64,000 nt of DNA, from assembly GCA_023381255.1 (NCBI GenBank), contig JAMCTX010000010.1:58643-122642 (forward strand), given 5' to 3'. Every line of letters starts with the position of its first letter. The first letter of the stretch is position 1. The notes under the pieces were generated by a model. It worked only from the letters and a program-made list of their open reading frames with translations, had not been told where the DNA came from and searched no databases. Source of the DNA: Nitrososphaerota archaeon (GTDB lineage: Archaea > Thermoproteota > Nitrososphaeria > Conexivisphaerales > UBA164). Positions 9,156 to 17,314 of this stretch are shown here, piece by piece. Position numbers and translations under genes: made by a program.

Positions 9156-10531
9156 GCAAGGTCGGAAAGAGGATTCAGGCAAGGACCAGGCCTGCATGTG
9201 AAAGGGTAAAGGATTTTAACGAAGTTGAACTTGTGATTAATGAAGAAGAGGCAATCAGGGAAGCCGCAAGGGACATAAAGTACTGCGTGGCGCCATGCAT
9301 GAATCGCGGTTGTCCGGTCAACGTTGAAATCCCAACAATGCTGAAGCTTGTTTCTCAAGGAAAAATAAAGGAGGCATATGAATCACTTATAACAAGGACG
9401 CCGGTGCCATCAATAACTGGCAGGGTGTGTCAGCAGGAAGTTCAATGCGAAGGGTCATGCGTGCTTGATAGGCTAGGGGAACCCATTGCGATTGGCGCTA
9501 TTGAAAAGTTTGTGGGCGACTGGGCTCTGGAAAATGGAATTGAAGTAGCAGTTAGTTCCCAGAAAAAAGGTAAGAGCGTGGCAGTGGTGGGCTCTGGGCC
9601 AGCAGGAATAGTAGTGGCATCAGAACTTCAGAGGGCAGGATATGACGTAACAGTATTTGAGGCCTTCCATGAACCAGGGGGCGTGCTGACATACGGCATC
9701 CCGGAATTCAGGCTTCCTAAGAGGATCGTCAGGAGGGAGTTTGAAAAACTGAAAAACATAGGCGTGAAGCTTGAGCTGGGAGCAGTTATCGGAACAACTT
9801 ATACTGTTGATGAATTGCTGAAGAATTTTAACGCAGTGTTTCTTGGCGTTGGGGCAGGCAGGCCGATGTTTTTGAACGCGCCAGGTGAAAATTATGCCAA
9901 CATATACACCGCAAATGAATTTCTAACGCGGGTGAACCTGATGAAATCATACAAATTTCCAGAATATGACACGCCGCTTCACATAGGAAGGAAAGTTGCT
10001 GTGATAGGCGCTGGAAACACCGCGATGGATGCCGCAAGGTCTGCACTAAGGCTGGGGGCTGAAACCTATATAATATACAGGAGAGGCAGGGCTGAAATGA
10101 CTGGTAGAGCTGTAGAGGTTCACCATGCCGAAGAGGAGGGGGTCAAGTTCATGTTCTACTCATCGCCTTCAGAATTTCTGGCGGCAGATGGCATAAACGT
10201 AAGCGGAATCAAAATAATGAAAATGAAGCCTGGAGAACCAGACAGGACAGGGAGGCCGAGGCCTGTTCCGACTGGAGAGATAGTTAATTTTGACGTGGAT
10301 ATGGTAATAACCGCAATCGGATTTTACCCTAATCCACTTATACCGGGAATGACACCGGGACTAAAGACGGATGACCATGGCAGGGTTGTAGTTGACCTTG
10401 AAGGGCGCACCAGCATCTCAGGAGTTTATGCTGGAGGGGATATTGTTACTGGGGAATCAACTGTAATAGAAGCAATGGGTTGGGGCAGGCGTGTGGCAAA
10501 GACCATAAACAGGGATCTCTCTAGGACTTAA
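9152..10531 (+). CDS. NADPH-dependent flavoprotein, GltD/SudA/NfnB-like
   Basis: 459 aa. An N-terminal cysteine-rich region (YCVAPCMNRGCPVNVEIP, then GRVCQQEVQCEGSC) binds two [4Fe-4S] clusters. Next comes an FAD Rossmann motif (VVGSGPAGIVVASELQ) with the following EPGGVLTYGIPEFRLPK block typical of the GltD family. An NADPH motif (VIGAGNTAMDAARSALRLGA) and the C-terminal FAD motif (GVYAGGDIVTGESTVIEAM) complete it. It is translationally coupled to the upstream SudB/NfnA-like gene through a 4-nt overlap. No large glutamate synthase subunit is nearby, so a sulfide dehydrogenase or transhydrogenase-like role is more likely than glutamate synthesis. Whether it bifurcates electrons is not decidable here. 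Confidence 0.87.
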   Translation: MSKVGKRIQARTRPACERVKDFNEVELVINEEEAIREAARDIKYCVAPCMNRGCPVNVEIPTMLKLVSQGKIKEAYESLITRTPVPSITGRVCQQEVQCEGSCVLDRLGEPIAIGAIEKFVGDWALENGIEVAVSSQKKGKSVAVVGSGPAGIVVASELQRAGYDVTVFEAFHEPGGVLTYGIPEFRLPKRIVRREFEKLKNIGVKLELGAVIGTTYTVDELLKNFNAVFLGVGAGRPMFLNAPGENYANIYTANEFLTRVNLMKSYKFPEYDTPLHIGRKVAVIGAGNTAMDAARSALRLGAETYIIYRRGRAEMTGRAVEVHHAEEEGVKFMFYSSPSEFLAADGINVSGIKIMKMKPGEPDRTGRPRPVPTGEIVNFDVDMVITAIGFYPNPLIPGMTPGLKTDDHGRVVVDLEGRTSISGVYAGGDIVTGESTVIEAMGWGRRVAKTINRDLSRT

Positions 10532-10624
10532 ATACGGGTCCCCATTGCACAACTTTTTTTGTATATAGTCAAAGCAATCAGCTTTTAAGCAGGTTTGTAT
10601 ATATTAATACTTGCGGTGATCTCA

Positions 10625-10669
10625 ATGGCTAAGAAGAAGGAAAAGAAAGAACAGAAGCCATCTGCGTGA
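10625..10669 (+). CDS. Micro-ORF, 14-aa Lys-rich peptide
   Basis: ATG at 10625 to TGA at 10667-10669 encodes MAKKKEKKEQKPSA. A GGTGAT Shine-Dalgarno match (10615-10620) lies 4 nt before the ATG. Two TATA-like boxes lie upstream (TTTTAA at 10583-10588 and TATATATTAA at 10597-10606). T-rich runs follow the stop within about 40 nt. The promoter, ribosome site, codons and stop make a coherent small transcription unit between the flavoprotein operon and tRNA-Tyr. I do not know a function. Strong positive charge suggests nucleic-acid or ribosome contact, but that is speculation; the transcript could instead act as an RNA. Confidence 0.45.
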   Translation: MAKKKEKKEQKPSA

Positions 10670-10815
10670 CCCATTTTAATGCTATTTTTTATTTTTTTGT
10701 ATAATGTAGATTTTATAGTAAATCAAACCAATTATTATTCAGCAATCTGGAATTAGTTAGATGGCAAACTGTCCCAAGAAAAAGCTTAAAAAAAGGCAGC
10801 AGTTAACATACATGT

Positions 10816-10934
10816 CCCGCGGTAGCTCAGCCTGGTAGAGCTTCCGGCTGTAGAGGTAGGCAGAGGGCTTGCCTTGGCAGCCTGCCAGGCCCACAGATAC
10901 CGGACCGTCGCAGGTTCAAATCCTGCCCGCGGGA
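10816..10934 (+). tRNA. tRNA-Tyr (GUA) with a 45-nt intron
   Basis: All arms fold. Acceptor CCCGCGG/CCGCGGG with discriminator A has the C1-G72 pair typical of archaeal tRNA-Tyr. D stem GCTC/GAGC. Anticodon stem TCCGG/CCGGA. T stem GCAGG/CCTGC with loop TTCAAAT. The anticodon loop reads CTGTAG...A, giving anticodon GTA at 10850-10852. The loop is interrupted after position 37 by an intron at about 10854-10898, the canonical 37/38 site cut by the archaeal splicing endonuclease. No CCA is encoded. Upstream AT-rich sequence provides the promoter. Confidence 0.93.
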
Positions 10935-10953
10935 ATTCGAATGTATAAGTTCT

Positions 10954-10994
10954 GCCCCTAAGGCGGCCCAGTCTGGTCCGCTGGGGCTTTTTTT
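10954..10994 (+). terminator. Bulged hairpin followed by seven T residues
   Basis: GCCCC (10954-10958) pairs with GGGGC (10983-10987). Inside, GCGG (10963-10966) pairs with CCGC (10978-10981). Seven T residues follow at 10988-10994. This resembles an intrinsic terminator placed between tRNA-Tyr and the convergent DMT transporter gene. The inner arm with its CCCAGTCTGGT loop also resembles a tRNA D arm, but no anticodon or T arm follows. Confidence 0.5.
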
Positions 10995-11011
10995 AATGCT
11001 TTAATATTTTA

Positions 11012-11842
11012 TCAAAAGTAACCCACAAGTATTATTCCCAAAACAGCCAATAACACACCCGCGATCTGGGCCGTATTTACCCTATCTTTGTAGATTAACT
11101 TTCCGAAAAGCGTTACCAAAGCAGGTTCAGTTGCCACGATCGAAAGTCCCAATGTAATTATATGATTTAATACTAAATAAAGTGCACCAGAAAGACTAAG
11201 GCCCAGTATGATTCCCGCCAATGTTGCTTCAATGGCATAAGGCTTTTTGATTTTGAAATCAGATTTTATATACGCATATAAAAAAACTATCAACAAAGCT
11301 ATCACGCTTCCAGTTGCTGCGATGACAACTAAATTGCTCGAATACTGCAGCGCGTAGTCAAAAGTTATAAATTGGAATCCCCAGAGAATGTTTCCAAAAA
11401 CAGCAGGAAGTAGAGCACTGTTGAATTTCATTTCCTTGAACGCTATAACCGCAGAACCTGCGAAAATTAAAACTATACCAAGCAATGAAAACCCTGGTAC
11501 ATTTTCTTGCAATACAAGTGCACCAAAAACTACTGGTATTACATATGAGATTGCAACCATTGATATTGTATCCGAGACCTGTTCGCTTTCTAGCGATTTC
11601 AAAACCAGCAATGTCCCTGCTCCCATCATAATACCTGTTATTATTGAAAATACCAGCGAAATAAGCTGAATTACAGAATAAAATAAAAATGACAAAATGG
11701 TCAGAAATGCGGCTGATGATGCACTGACCACAAGAGAAACAGGCACGCTCCCGGCCTTTTCTGATGGCTTTTTAATAAGCAAATCACCAGTTGTATACAG
11801 GGCCAGTGTCACTACACCAATTCCGATTTCTGTATTCAACAT
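11012..11842 (-). CDS. EamA/DMT-family transporter
   Basis: 276 aa, about ten hydrophobic segments arranged as two EamA repeats. The pattern is typical of drug/metabolite transporters: a Gly-rich helix ITGIMMGAGTLLVLKSL in the first half, and PALVTLFGKLIYKDRV followed by a final helix IAGVLLAVLGIILVGYF. Substrate unknown; family members move amino acids, nucleosides or drugs. It converges on tRNA-Tyr and diverges from the second DMT gene, with which it shares only family membership. A TATTTAAAT-like box lies roughly 25-30 nt before its ATG. Confidence 0.8.
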   Translation of the reverse strand: MLNTEIGIGVVTLALYTTGDLLIKKPSEKAGSVPVSLVVSASSAAFLTILSFLFYSVIQLISLVFSIITGIMMGAGTLLVLKSLESEQVSDTISMVAISYVIPVVFGALVLQENVPGFSLLGIVLIFAGSAVIAFKEMKFNSALLPAVFGNILWGFQFITFDYALQYSSNLVVIAATGSVIALLIVFLYAYIKSDFKIKKPYAIEATLAGIILGLSLSGALYLVLNHIITLGLSIVATEPALVTLFGKLIYKDRVNTAQIAGVLLAVLGIILVGYF

Positions 11843-12037
11843 GCGCGGCTAATTATGATACATATTATTTAAATATAATATCCCATTAAACACTGTGCTG
11901 TATTTTAAGATGAGACCTGTTGCCAGCCTGCACCGCAAGTAACTGAGTTTAAATATGCCAGCTTTTATGCCAAACATATGTCGTGCTTCAAAATCAATTC
12001 AGTTATATTTTTAAGTAAATAACCAAGTCAGCCTTTT

Positions 12038-12895
12038 ATGGAAAAAAGGGAACCGCTTCTGTTTTTACTACTGGTAATTTTCTGGGCACTTAACTACTCC
12101 CTAATAAAGCTGGCACTAAATTATGTGCAACCATTTTATCTTACCTTTTTAAGACTGTTGCTAACCTTACCGTTTCTTGCTATCTTGGTGCCGCGCGGGT
12201 TTAAACCTATTCCAGGCATCAAAAAAAATATTCAAATTTTAATTTTTGGTCTATTTGGTATTTTCGGTACATGGACTTTATGGTACCTTGGAGAATATTA
12301 CATAACGTCATCCCTTGCAGCTATTATAATGTACACATACCCTATAACAACAATGGCGCTTTCCTCATCTATTTTAAAGGAAAAGTTAAGTGCCATGAGT
12401 TTTTCAGGAATGATACTGGGATTCATTGGCGTCATTATGATATTTTATGAACAGTTTTACGTTTCAAATATAATTGGGCCACTCCTTGTTTTCCTTTCGT
12501 CAATTTGCTGGTCCATTAGTATAATTTTCTACAAAAAGACACTTTCAAATGAGAGTTACGCAACAGTAAATACATATCAAATGATATATGCGCTACCCTT
12601 TACTATTGCATTGGTGTTTTTTAACCCAATGCCAATTTATCTTCCCCTAAAATTCTGGTTAGTCGTTTTACTATTGGCGTTTCCTGGTACAGCATTGGCC
12701 TTTACCATATATGTTTTTATGTACTCAAAGTATAGTGTTAATAGTATAACACCATACTTGTTTCTTGTACCAGCAATTTCTGTAATTTTCAGCTACATTA
12801 TTTTCAGGACGGAATTCACCATGCTGGAAATAATAGGTTTTTTATTTCTTTCACTGGGAATATATTTAACAACCAAGCGAACTACGCCCAGTTAA
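12038..12895 (+). CDS. EamA/DMT-family transporter, 3' end supplied by a mobile-element remnant
   Basis: 285 aa, ten hydrophobic segments, two EamA repeats (LLVIFWALNYSLIKLALNY at the N-terminus, FLFLSLGIYLTTKR at the end). The last codons and the TAA stop (12893-12895) lie inside the CGCCCAGTTAAAAC sequence that ends the TnpB element. The same sequence is present at 20911 beside the fuller TnpB copy. So the original C-terminus was probably cut by insertion or deletion next to the element end. The loss appears small because all ten helices remain. Substrate unknown. Confidence 0.78.
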   Translation: MEKREPLLFLLLVIFWALNYSLIKLALNYVQPFYLTFLRLLLTLPFLAILVPRGFKPIPGIKKNIQILIFGLFGIFGTWTLWYLGEYYITSSLAAIIMYTYPITTMALSSSILKEKLSAMSFSGMILGFIGVIMIFYEQFYVSNIIGPLLVFLSSICWSISIIFYKKTLSNESYATVNTYQMIYALPFTIALVFFNPMPIYLPLKFWLVVLLLAFPGTALAFTIYVFMYSKYSVNSITPYLFLVPAISVIFSYIIFRTEFTMLEIIGFLFLSLGIYLTTKRTTPS

Positions 12896-13190
12896 AACTT
12901 GGCGCGTCCCGTTTCATTGACTAAACTTGTCTCAACAAATGGAATGCCCTTGAAGTATTCCACCATGGATGATATCCGCGGGCATTAAGGGTTCAAGCGA
13001 ACCCAGGGACCTGCGAGCGTATCCCTCCTCCGGATTGCAGAGTCCAAATCCCTGTCCATAACGTTCCCACAGTAGGGACAAACGTAAACGCACTGGCTCA
13101 GTGGCATCTTTGTTCTTTTGTGGCAATGCGAACATTCCTGAGTTGATGGATAAAATGGGTCTATCTCCTGAGTGCCATCCACATACTATA
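12881..13190 (-). pseudogene. TnpB (IS200/IS605, IS1341-type) 3' remnant
   Basis: This stretch matches 20909-21235 of the larger TnpB copy. It encodes only the C-terminal zinc ribbon (ECSHCHKRTKMPLSQ and VCPYCGNVMDRDLDSAI, CxxC...CxxC) and the tail, in broken frames. A short deletion relative to the other copy is visible near 12970, as is loss of the whole N-terminal and RuvC-I part. The terminal palindrome at 12885-12899 is imperfect here. It is non-functional as a nuclease; whether its guide-RNA end is transcribed is unknown. Confidence 0.8.
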
Positions 13191-13434
13191 GGGAATCCTA
13201 ATATGGTTATTTTATGCTACATTTAACCTTTCACACAAGCTGACCCATGCCTTAAAACAAGCCTGAGCCTTAGAGGCATTAGCAATACGTGGATAATATA
13301 CTTTGCAATATTTATGCAACTCAACGCCATTGCATCCCAGCAAACTTGCTACTGGCAAAAATCTAGCAACTTTGATGCGCTTGCAACTAATGGTTTTAAA
13401 AAAATGCCCTTATTGGATCATCGGAAAAGATTGT
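13191..13434. other. Spacer between TnpB remnant and deaminase gene
   Basis: About 240 nt without a supported gene, RNA or repeat. Confidence 0.5.
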
Positions 13435-14442
13435 TTACCACATGTCAATTTCTTCCAGCAGCTTTTGTTTCATATGGTCATTCATAAAAGACGATATTAT
13501 TGAAAACCTTGCAAGTTTTATTAATTCAGTTTTTGACATGTTAAATGTTTTCCTTACTGCAATATAATTTTCATTTATATATCCACCAAAATAGGATGGA
13601 TCATCAGAATTTATTGAAAAAATAATGCCATTATCCAACGCCTTTTTTAGCGGCATATCACCGACTCGTTTAAAATAATTAACGCTTACTGATGCAAGAG
13701 GACACATGGTAACTGGAATCTGATTTACTGAAACATATCTTACTAAATCACTATCTTCAAATATGTGGTATCCGTGGTCTATTCTGGAAACTTTAAGCAG
13801 CTTTATGGAGCTCCATACGTATTCAGCAGGACCCTCCTCGCCCGCGTGCGCTACAGCAAGGAACCCTTCGTTTCTGGCCCTTTTGAAAACATTTGCGAAC
13901 TTTTCCGGCGGGTTGCCAAGCTCCTTTGAATCCAGCCCAACGCCGATTATCCACTTTTTGTACTGCAGCGCTTCCTCCATGGTGCGCATGGCTGACTCCT
14001 CTGGCAGGTCCCTCAGGAAGCTCATTATGAGCCCGATTGAGATTCCATACCTGTCCTGCGCATCCACTGCGGCATCATGCAAACCGTTTATGACTGTGCT
14101 GAAATCGATCCCCCTCCTGGTGTGCGCCTGCGGGTCAAAGAAAACCTCAGCCCTCCTGACGTTCTGTGACGAAGCCTTCCTAAAGTATGCCATTGCCAGG
14201 TCATAGTAATCATTCCTGTCAACAATTGAGTTGACGCCAAGATAGTAGAGGTCAAGGAAGCTCTGCAGGTCACTGAACCTGTATGCCTTCCTTACATCAT
14301 CCACGGTTTTGTACGGAAGCGCTATGCCGTTCTTCGATGCCTTGTGCAGCATCATCTCGGGCTCAAGCGTGCCCTCAATGTGCACGTGCAGTTCTGCCTT
14401 TGGAATCTGGGCTATGATTGGAAACAACCCATTGTCTGACAT
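13435..14442 (-). CDS. Adenosine/adenine deaminase family protein, copy 1 (chimeric 3' third)
   Basis: 335 aa with the metal-dependent deaminase signatures: KAELHVHIEGTLEP (two His ligands), VAHAGEEGPAE (catalytic Glu), SRIDHGYHI (His) and SINSDDPSYFGG (Asp ligand). Members hydrolyse adenosine, adenine or related purines to the 6-oxo form. Residues 1-227 are encoded by DNA identical, except for one base, to the second copy at 62563-63606. From HGYHI onward the two proteins diverge sharply although both keep the catalytic Asp motif. The divergent tail (13435-13759) is visibly more AT-rich than the shared part. This suggests recombination between deaminase paralogues, or an assembly chimera. 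Likely active if real; exact substrate unknown. Confidence 0.85.
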   Translation of the reverse strand: MSDNGLFPIIAQIPKAELHVHIEGTLEPEMMLHKASKNGIALPYKTVDDVRKAYRFSDLQSFLDLYYLGVNSIVDRNDYYDLAMAYFRKASSQNVRRAEVFFDPQAHTRRGIDFSTVINGLHDAAVDAQDRYGISIGLIMSFLRDLPEESAMRTMEEALQYKKWIIGVGLDSKELGNPPEKFANVFKRARNEGFLAVAHAGEEGPAEYVWSSIKLLKVSRIDHGYHIFEDSDLVRYVSVNQIPVTMCPLASVSVNYFKRVGDMPLKKALDNGIIFSINSDDPSYFGGYINENYIAVRKTFNMSKTELIKLARFSIISSFMNDHMKQKLLEEIDMW

Positions 14443-14836
14443 TTCATATATTTCTGCGCATATGATAATTAAGCGTTATGCATAGGATTTATCAAATTAC
14501 GGTTAGACGAACTGATATGCCATGCGTGGAGATAAAGATGATAGGCATGTCTAAAATTCTGCAACAATATGCCTAGGAGAAGCATTAGTTAAAACCTGAA
14601 ATTAGTTTCCAATAAAGAGAGAGAAAAATATGCGACGTAAATTCGATAAAATAAGAAAATCACTTAAAAAAAGACGGTATTAGCTCAATTCTGCTCTTAA
14701 GATCTAGGAGCAGTTTGCAGCTGTTGTCGTTAACAGGTATGCTAACCATGCAACATCCTTCATCACACATATCACAAGAATAAACGAATATGGATTTTTT
14801 ATCTGGGTCAAATCTCAAAAGCCCATTTTTTTGTGC
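13760..14836. repeat. Long direct repeat, copy 1 (at least 1,077 bp)
   Basis: Matches 62924-64000 at a constant offset of 49,164 nt. It covers the 5' two thirds of the deaminase gene, the intergenic spacer and the 3' part of the regulator gene. I found one mismatch (A at 13831, G at 62995). The left boundary is sharp (13759/62923). The right boundary is not seen because copy 2 runs off the window. Confidence 0.95.
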
Positions 14837-15490
14837 TATGACTGTGCTATTTGCATCGCAAATGGTAGTTTCCTTGATGGTTTTGTCACCGCCCAATGTT
14901 CTGCTTAAAACTTCCCCCACCAGACACCTCATTGCGGCCTTCTGTGCTTCCTTTATACTTAAGGTGCCTATCGGTTTAAGACCTTCGTACTGCTTGTTAT
15001 CAATTATATTTAGCATTAGCAGGTTTGGATCTTCGAGAACCGTAACATCATTCTGCGTGATAACATAGGGCAGTAACCTGAAAACTGGTAACAGCTTGTA
15101 CAGGTCGCTCTTTGTTTTAAGATTCCACTTTGAAGATATCCTTGAAATAAAGGTTTTTTTGTCAGTGCAATTAAAGCTCATGCAAACAAGGAGCCCCCTC
15201 ACGGTAGATATGTAAAGATGCCTTGACCTCTTGTCAGAGCTTACATCGCCGGAAACGGGTCTAATCAGGCCCAAATTTACCATTTTTTTTGCTTTTTTGT
15301 ACACCAGTGATATGCTATACGGTGATTCACGCGTCGCCCTGTAAAGGGAGGCTGGTTCATTTACAATTACATAAGCAAGAATATCAAGCATTGCTTTATC
15401 AAATTCAATACTTACAAGCTCATGCACACTGTTTTTTATTTCTTTAAAAAATTTGTCTGATATTCTTACTGGCTTCAGCCTCTTTTCCAT
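14660..15490 (-). CDS. Putative winged-helix regulator with C-terminal Cys cluster
   Basis: 276 aa. Residues about 27-95 have a winged-helix look (FDKAMLDILAYVIVNEPAS..., VYKKAKKMVNLGLIRPVSGD, then a basic wing SSDKRSRHLYIST). The C-terminal quarter contains CDMCDEGCC (about residues 240-248), which could bind a metal or a cluster. I do not recognise the exact family. The gene lies 217 nt upstream of the deaminase gene on the same strand. Its 3' end is duplicated with the deaminase at the right edge of the window, so the two may form a regulator-target pair. DNA binding is inferred from the N-terminal pattern only. Confidence 0.6.
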   Translation of the reverse strand: MEKRLKPVRISDKFFKEIKNSVHELVSIEFDKAMLDILAYVIVNEPASLYRATRESPYSISLVYKKAKKMVNLGLIRPVSGDVSSDKRSRHLYISTVRGLLVCMSFNCTDKKTFISRISSKWNLKTKSDLYKLLPVFRLLPYVITQNDVTVLEDPNLLMLNIIDNKQYEGLKPIGTLSIKEAQKAAMRCLVGEVLSRTLGGDKTIKETTICDANSTVIAQKNGLLRFDPDKKSIFVYSCDMCDEGCCMVSIPVNDNSCKLLLDLKSRIELIPSFFK

Positions 15491-15658
15491 TTTGTTAAAG
15501 TTATTAATAACTAGACACTAATAAATAATGTGTAATAATTTTTCATTAGCTTATTGTAATAAATTGCATTTTTAATATTGATGACATAAATTTTTTAGGG
15601 CATGATCCGACCTTAAATAAGGGAGGTATTTTCAGGAAATCGGGGTCTAGATAATAAT

Positions 15659-16042
15659 TTACCTGACCCTATAGTATATTTTTCTCAAAGAAGGTTCTTC
15701 CTTAGCTAGCATGCTTCTAAGTTCTTCTGGATCAGCTTCAGCTCCTCTACCATTTACTTTTTCGAGCACAAATTCTATAGACGAAACTAGCCTGTTAATC
15801 TTGCTTTTTTGTTCCCTTGAAAGCTGTTTTGTAGCCTCCCCCTCGATTACAAGCTTCATAGTAAATGGCGTGCTTCCCAACTTGTGAGTTACATTTACAT
15901 TTTTTAATCCGGTTTTTTTAAGATACCTCTTAATGATATGCCTCATTAGTGTGGGAACAATGCTCTGAACTTCAAATTCCGCAATAACCGCTTTCCCTTC
16001 ATTTATAACTTCATTGCTTGGTAATCTTTTTTCACTTATCAT
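15659..16042 (-). CDS. Hypothetical protein (127 aa)
   Basis: A soluble, charged protein of 127 aa that I do not recognise. The pattern (IKRYLKKTGLKNVNVTHKLGSTPFTMKLVIEG, split by basic turns) suggests an alpha/beta domain. It is followed by a helical, acidic-basic C-terminus (EADPEELRSMLAKEE). No cysteines, membrane segment or known catalytic motif is visible. It stands alone, with its start facing the divergent MFS gene at 16149 across about 100 nt. The long open frame and protein-like composition support a real gene. Confidence 0.6.
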   Translation of the reverse strand: MISEKRLPSNEVINEGKAVIAEFEVQSIVPTLMRHIIKRYLKKTGLKNVNVTHKLGSTPFTMKLVIEGEATKQLSREQKSKINRLVSSIEFVLEKVNGRGAEADPEELRSMLAKEEPSLRKIYYRVR

Positions 16043-16148
16043 AATAATAACACCGTTATATCCTTAAATTTGATGTTTATAAATCTTTTGTTTTTAATTT
16101 TTCATGATTTAAAATAACCTTATAAACGGTGATACAAATGATATGTGA

Positions 16149-17291
16149 ATGAAATTAGAGGGCAATGAACCCTTTATACTAAACGCTATAGCAAATCTCT
16201 ACTTTGCGCTGCTTGAATTTATCCTAGGAATCTTGGTCATTCTATTGAAGGGCAATTCCATAGAAGTTGGCGTAACTTATGCAATATATAATCTATCATG
16301 GTTTATTTCCAGTTCCCTATGTGGTTTTGCAGTTGACAGGAACCACCTGAGGGATTTATTATATTCTGGGGTAGTTGTGCTGTCTGCAGGCCTGTTTGGA
16401 ATAGGATTTGGATCCTCCATTATGGAAATTTATTATTCGGTATTCTTGATGGGAATAGGTGCGAGTTTTATAAGTGTAGGATTGTTGGTACATGTCGGCG
16501 CTAGAGGTGGTATCAATGATGCATCACTTTACGGAAAACTGATGCTGTATAGCATAATAGGTTCGGGGATTGGCGGGTTCGTTGGGTTCGTATCACTGCT
16601 AATATCGCAGTTCACAGGATTATATATAGCAAGCATAAAGGCCATATTCCTGATATTCGGGATTGCCACTTTATTAGGCATCTATCTGGTTTACAGGCTT
16701 CCGCAAATAAACCTGAACTCGCTTAAACCTAGCCAAAGTGTAGGCTCATTTAGAGAAATAGCTGGGATACTGGTTTCGGTTATGCTGCTTGGGCTGGGGC
16801 AGGGAATAACATATCCTATGATGGTTCCTTATGTTGAAGCCAGATATCACGCTACCCCGTTTGAATTGCTACTTGTATATATACCGGCAGGCATAGGATG
16901 GTTCTTTGCAAGCAGAAGTGCAGGGAAAATAATAAATAAATATGGTGAAAGTAGAAAGATATTTTTCGTTACTTTAACCAGCGCGTTTATTGCTTTGTTA
17001 CTTCCTTTTGCACCTGACCTGATAGTTTTGAGCATATTATGGGGAGTGGAAGCAGTGGGGCTTGCCCTGTGGACTATTCTTGTGCAGCAAAGGATATCGA
17101 AGAAAATGCCAAGCAAAATTTGGGGGGTAAGTTATGGATTTATGAACGGCCTTTATTATTTGCTTTATGCTACTGGTTCCTTTTCTGGTGGCGGAACATT
17201 TTATTATATGGGACCAATGATAACTTTTTGGACTGCCGCCGTAATATTTGCGCTAGTGCCGCTTCCTATCAATATTAATCATAAAAAGTGA
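16149..17291 (+). CDS. MFS transporter
   Basis: 380 aa, 11-12 hydrophobic segments. The short basic loop after TM2 (GFAVDRNHLRDLLYSG) resembles the MFS loop 2-3, and a second one (SAGKIINKYGESRKIFF) follows TM8. Substrate unknown. A TTATAAA box at 16120-16126 lies 26 nt before the ATG, so the mRNA is probably leaderless. It converges on the Lsm gene (24-nt gap). Confidence 0.75.
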   Translation: MKLEGNEPFILNAIANLYFALLEFILGILVILLKGNSIEVGVTYAIYNLSWFISSSLCGFAVDRNHLRDLLYSGVVVLSAGLFGIGFGSSIMEIYYSVFLMGIGASFISVGLLVHVGARGGINDASLYGKLMLYSIIGSGIGGFVGFVSLLISQFTGLYIASIKAIFLIFGIATLLGIYLVYRLPQINLNSLKPSQSVGSFREIAGILVSVMLLGLGQGITYPMMVPYVEARYHATPFELLLVYIPAGIGWFFASRSAGKIINKYGESRKIFFVTLTSAFIALLLPFAPDLIVLSILWGVEAVGLALWTILVQQRISKKMPSKIWGVSYGFMNGLYYLLYATGSFSGGGTFYYMGPMITFWTAAVIFALVPLPININHKK

Positions 17292-17314
17292 AACATCAAA
17301 TAGCCTGTTAGCGG

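Noticed and set aside
10954..10987. 5' half of a split tRNA
   Set aside because: The D-arm resemblance is followed by a T run with no anticodon or acceptor partner visible, so a terminator-like hairpin is the simpler reading.
14631..14684. 17-codon basic ORF MRRKFDKIRKSLKKRRY after a purine-rich stretch, antisense to the regulator 3' end
   Set aside because: It overlaps the regulator coding sequence, has no promoter match, and its basic character follows from the AT-rich, A-rich strand. The second copy is identical only because it lies in the duplicated block.
16128..16152. Possible leader mini-ORF (ATG ATA TGT GAA TGA) after GGTGAT, overlapping the MFS start as ATGA
   Set aside because: A TTATAAA box 26 nt before the MFS ATG predicts transcription starting at that ATG, so GGTGAT and the mini-ORF would not be in the mRNA.
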